Source: Candidatus Aminicenantota bacterium
GTDB lineage: Bacteria; Acidobacteriota; Aminicenantia; Aminicenantales; Aminicenantaceae
Direction: 5' to 3'
Assembly (NCBI GenBank): GCA_030633795.1
Contig: DAOWCB010000049.1
Coordinates: forward strand, 1 to 8,019
DNA: 8,019 bases
The position numbers and the translations under genes were made by a program. The notes beneath the pieces were generated by a model that made no database searches, was not told the DNA's origin, and was given only the letters and a program-made list of their open reading frames with translations. Shown in pieces: positions 6,977 to 8,019 of this stretch (position 1 is its first letter; each line of letters opens with the position of its first letter).

Positions 6977-8019
6977 ATGGCGAAGGCAAAGTTTGAGAGG
7001 ACGAAGCCACATTTGAACATAGGGACAGTGGGGCACGTGGATCACGGGAAGACGACGTTGACGAGTGCGATAACTAAGGTATTGAACAAGAAGACAGGGT
7101 TGGTGGAGTATATAGCATTTGACAAGATAGACAATGCGCCGGAGGAGAAGGAGAGGGGGTTGACGATCCAGATAGCGCACATCGAGTACGAGACGGACAA
7201 TCGGCATTATGCGCACATAGACTGCCCTGGGCATGCTGACTACATAAAGAACATGATAACAGGTGCAGCGCAGATGGACGGGGCGATATTGGTGGTGGCG
7301 GCCGATGATGGGCCGATGCCGCAGACACGGGAGCACATCCTGTTAGCGCGACAGGTGAATGTGCCGGCGGTCGTGGTGTTTATGAACAAGGTGGATTTGG
7401 TGGATGATCCTGAGATATTGGATTTGGTTGAGCTAGAGGTACGGGAGTTGTTGACGAAGTACGAGTTTCCTGGGGATGACATACCGATAGTGAGGGGAAG
7501 TGCGTTGAAGTCGATGGAGTCGGATGGTGATCCTGAGGCTGAGGTGAACAAGCCGATACTGGAGCTGATGGAAGCGGTGGACAATTACATTCCGCAGCCT
7601 GTGAGGTTGATGGATAAGCCGTTTTTAATGCCGATAGAGGACATATTTACGATTAGCGGTCGAGGGACAGTGGTGACGGGACGAGTGGAGAGAGGGAAGG
7701 TGAAGGTAGGAGCGGATATAGAGATCGTGGGATTTGGAGATACGCGGAAGCGGGTAGTGACCGGAGTTGAGATGTTTCGCAAGATCTTGGACGAGGGGAT
7801 AGCCGGAGACAATGTGGGAGTTTTGTTGAGAGGGACGGATAAGGATGACGTAGAGAGAGGGATGGTGTTATCGCATCCTGGGTCGATAAAACCGCATACG
7901 AAGTGCAAGGCATCGATATACGCCTTGAAGAAGGAGGAAGGCGGGAGGCACACGCCGTTTTTTGCTGGGTACAGGCCACAGTTTTATTTTTCGACGACGG
8001 ATGTGACGGGGACGGTGAA
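6977..8019 (+). CDS. tuf: Elongation factor Tu, 3'-truncated by the window edge
   Basis: GTPase that carries aminoacyl-tRNA to the ribosomal A site, usually the most abundant cytosolic protein. The frame is open to the window edge with 347 complete codons; roughly 50 residues of domain III should be missing. Seen: G1 GHVDHGKT at 19-26; switch I RGLTI at 60-64 (usually RGITI); G3 DCPGH at 82-86 with the catalytic histidine 86 (E. coli His84); G4 NKVD at 137-140; G5 SAL at 175-177; domain II with DKPFLMPIEDIFTISGRG; and domain III with KKEEGGRHTPFFAGYRPQF. The protein looks fully functional. What is odd is the DNA: by my count 19 of 26 isoleucines are ATA, and nearly all free third positions are G or A (AAG, GAG, GGG, ACG, GCG, TTG). 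In the first ~200 codons of fusA only about 4 of 23 isoleucines are ATA. This could mean acquisition from elsewhere or special selection. Confidence 0.98.
   Translation, partial: MAKAKFERTKPHLNIGTVGHVDHGKTTLTSAITKVLNKKTGLVEYIAFDKIDNAPEEKERGLTIQIAHIEYETDNRHYAHIDCPGHADYIKNMITGAAQMDGAILVVAADDGPMPQTREHILLARQVNVPAVVVFMNKVDLVDDPEILDLVELEVRELLTKYEFPGDDIPIVRGSALKSMESDGDPEAEVNKPILELMEAVDNYIPQPVRLMDKPFLMPIEDIFTISGRGTVVTGRVERGKVKVGADIEIVGFGDTRKRVVTGVEMFRKILDEGIAGDNVGVLLRGTDKDDVERGMVLSHPGSIKPHTKCKASIYALKKEEGGRHTPFFAGYRPQFYFSTTDVTGTV

Noticed and set aside
6917..7979. Several overlapping minus-strand ORFs of 84-139 codons opposite tuf
   Set aside because: tuf almost never uses TTA, CTA or TCA, so stops are rare on the opposite strand. 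The translations are low-complexity (runs of Ser, Pro, Leu, His) and resemble no family.
1..8019. A novel defence, mobile or biosynthetic system
   Set aside because: Every coding stretch belongs to the universal rpoC-str cluster; the gaps are 134 bp or shorter and hold no repeats, attachment sites or RNA genes.

Overview
The window is a core transcription and translation cluster from a bacterium, all on the + strand: the 3' part of rpoC, then rpsL, rpsG, fusA and the 5' part of tuf. This is the classic rpoBC-str operon order. RpoC carries a long insertion in the trigger loop (SI3 type), which argues for a Gram-negative-type lineage and against Firmicutes or Actinobacteria. No L7Ae-like gene sits between rpoC and rpsL, as it often does in Firmicutes. 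The proteins do not settle the phylum. A deltaproteobacterial, Acidobacteriota or Nitrospirota-like bacterium is plausible, and I hold that loosely.

Layout: 1-3715 is RpoC without its first ~145 residues. 3716-3849 is a regulatory gap with a near-consensus sigma70 promoter (TTGACA, 17 bp, TATTAT), a small hairpin and a strong ribosome binding site before a TTG start. 3850-4239 is S12 and 4251-4721 is S7, only 11 bp apart. 4722-4766 is a short gap with a possible weak promoter. 4767-6863 is EF-G, also with a TTG start. 6864-6976 is an AT-rich gap with a possible tuf promoter and an excellent ribosome binding site. 6977-8019 is EF-Tu, cut by the window edge after 347 codons. No intrinsic terminator, tRNA, mobile element, CRISPR array or pseudogene is visible.

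The genes work together: the RNA polymerase beta' subunit, two small-subunit proteins (S12 at the decoding centre, S7 in the head), and the two elongation GTPases that bring aminoacyl-tRNA (EF-Tu) and drive translocation (EF-G). The promoter after rpoC would let the str genes be transcribed apart from rpoBC, although read-through looks possible.

Nothing in the window points to a new system. The oddest real signal is tuf: it uses ATA for isoleucine and purine-ending codons almost throughout, quite unlike fusA next to it. That suggests a foreign or specially evolved tuf. Smaller points of interest are the dyad inside the rpsL promoter, two TTG starts in highly expressed genes, a very short rpsL-rpsG gap with no room for an E. 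coli-like S7 repressor site, and two tiny leader ORFs that end at the ribosome binding sites of rpsL and tuf.
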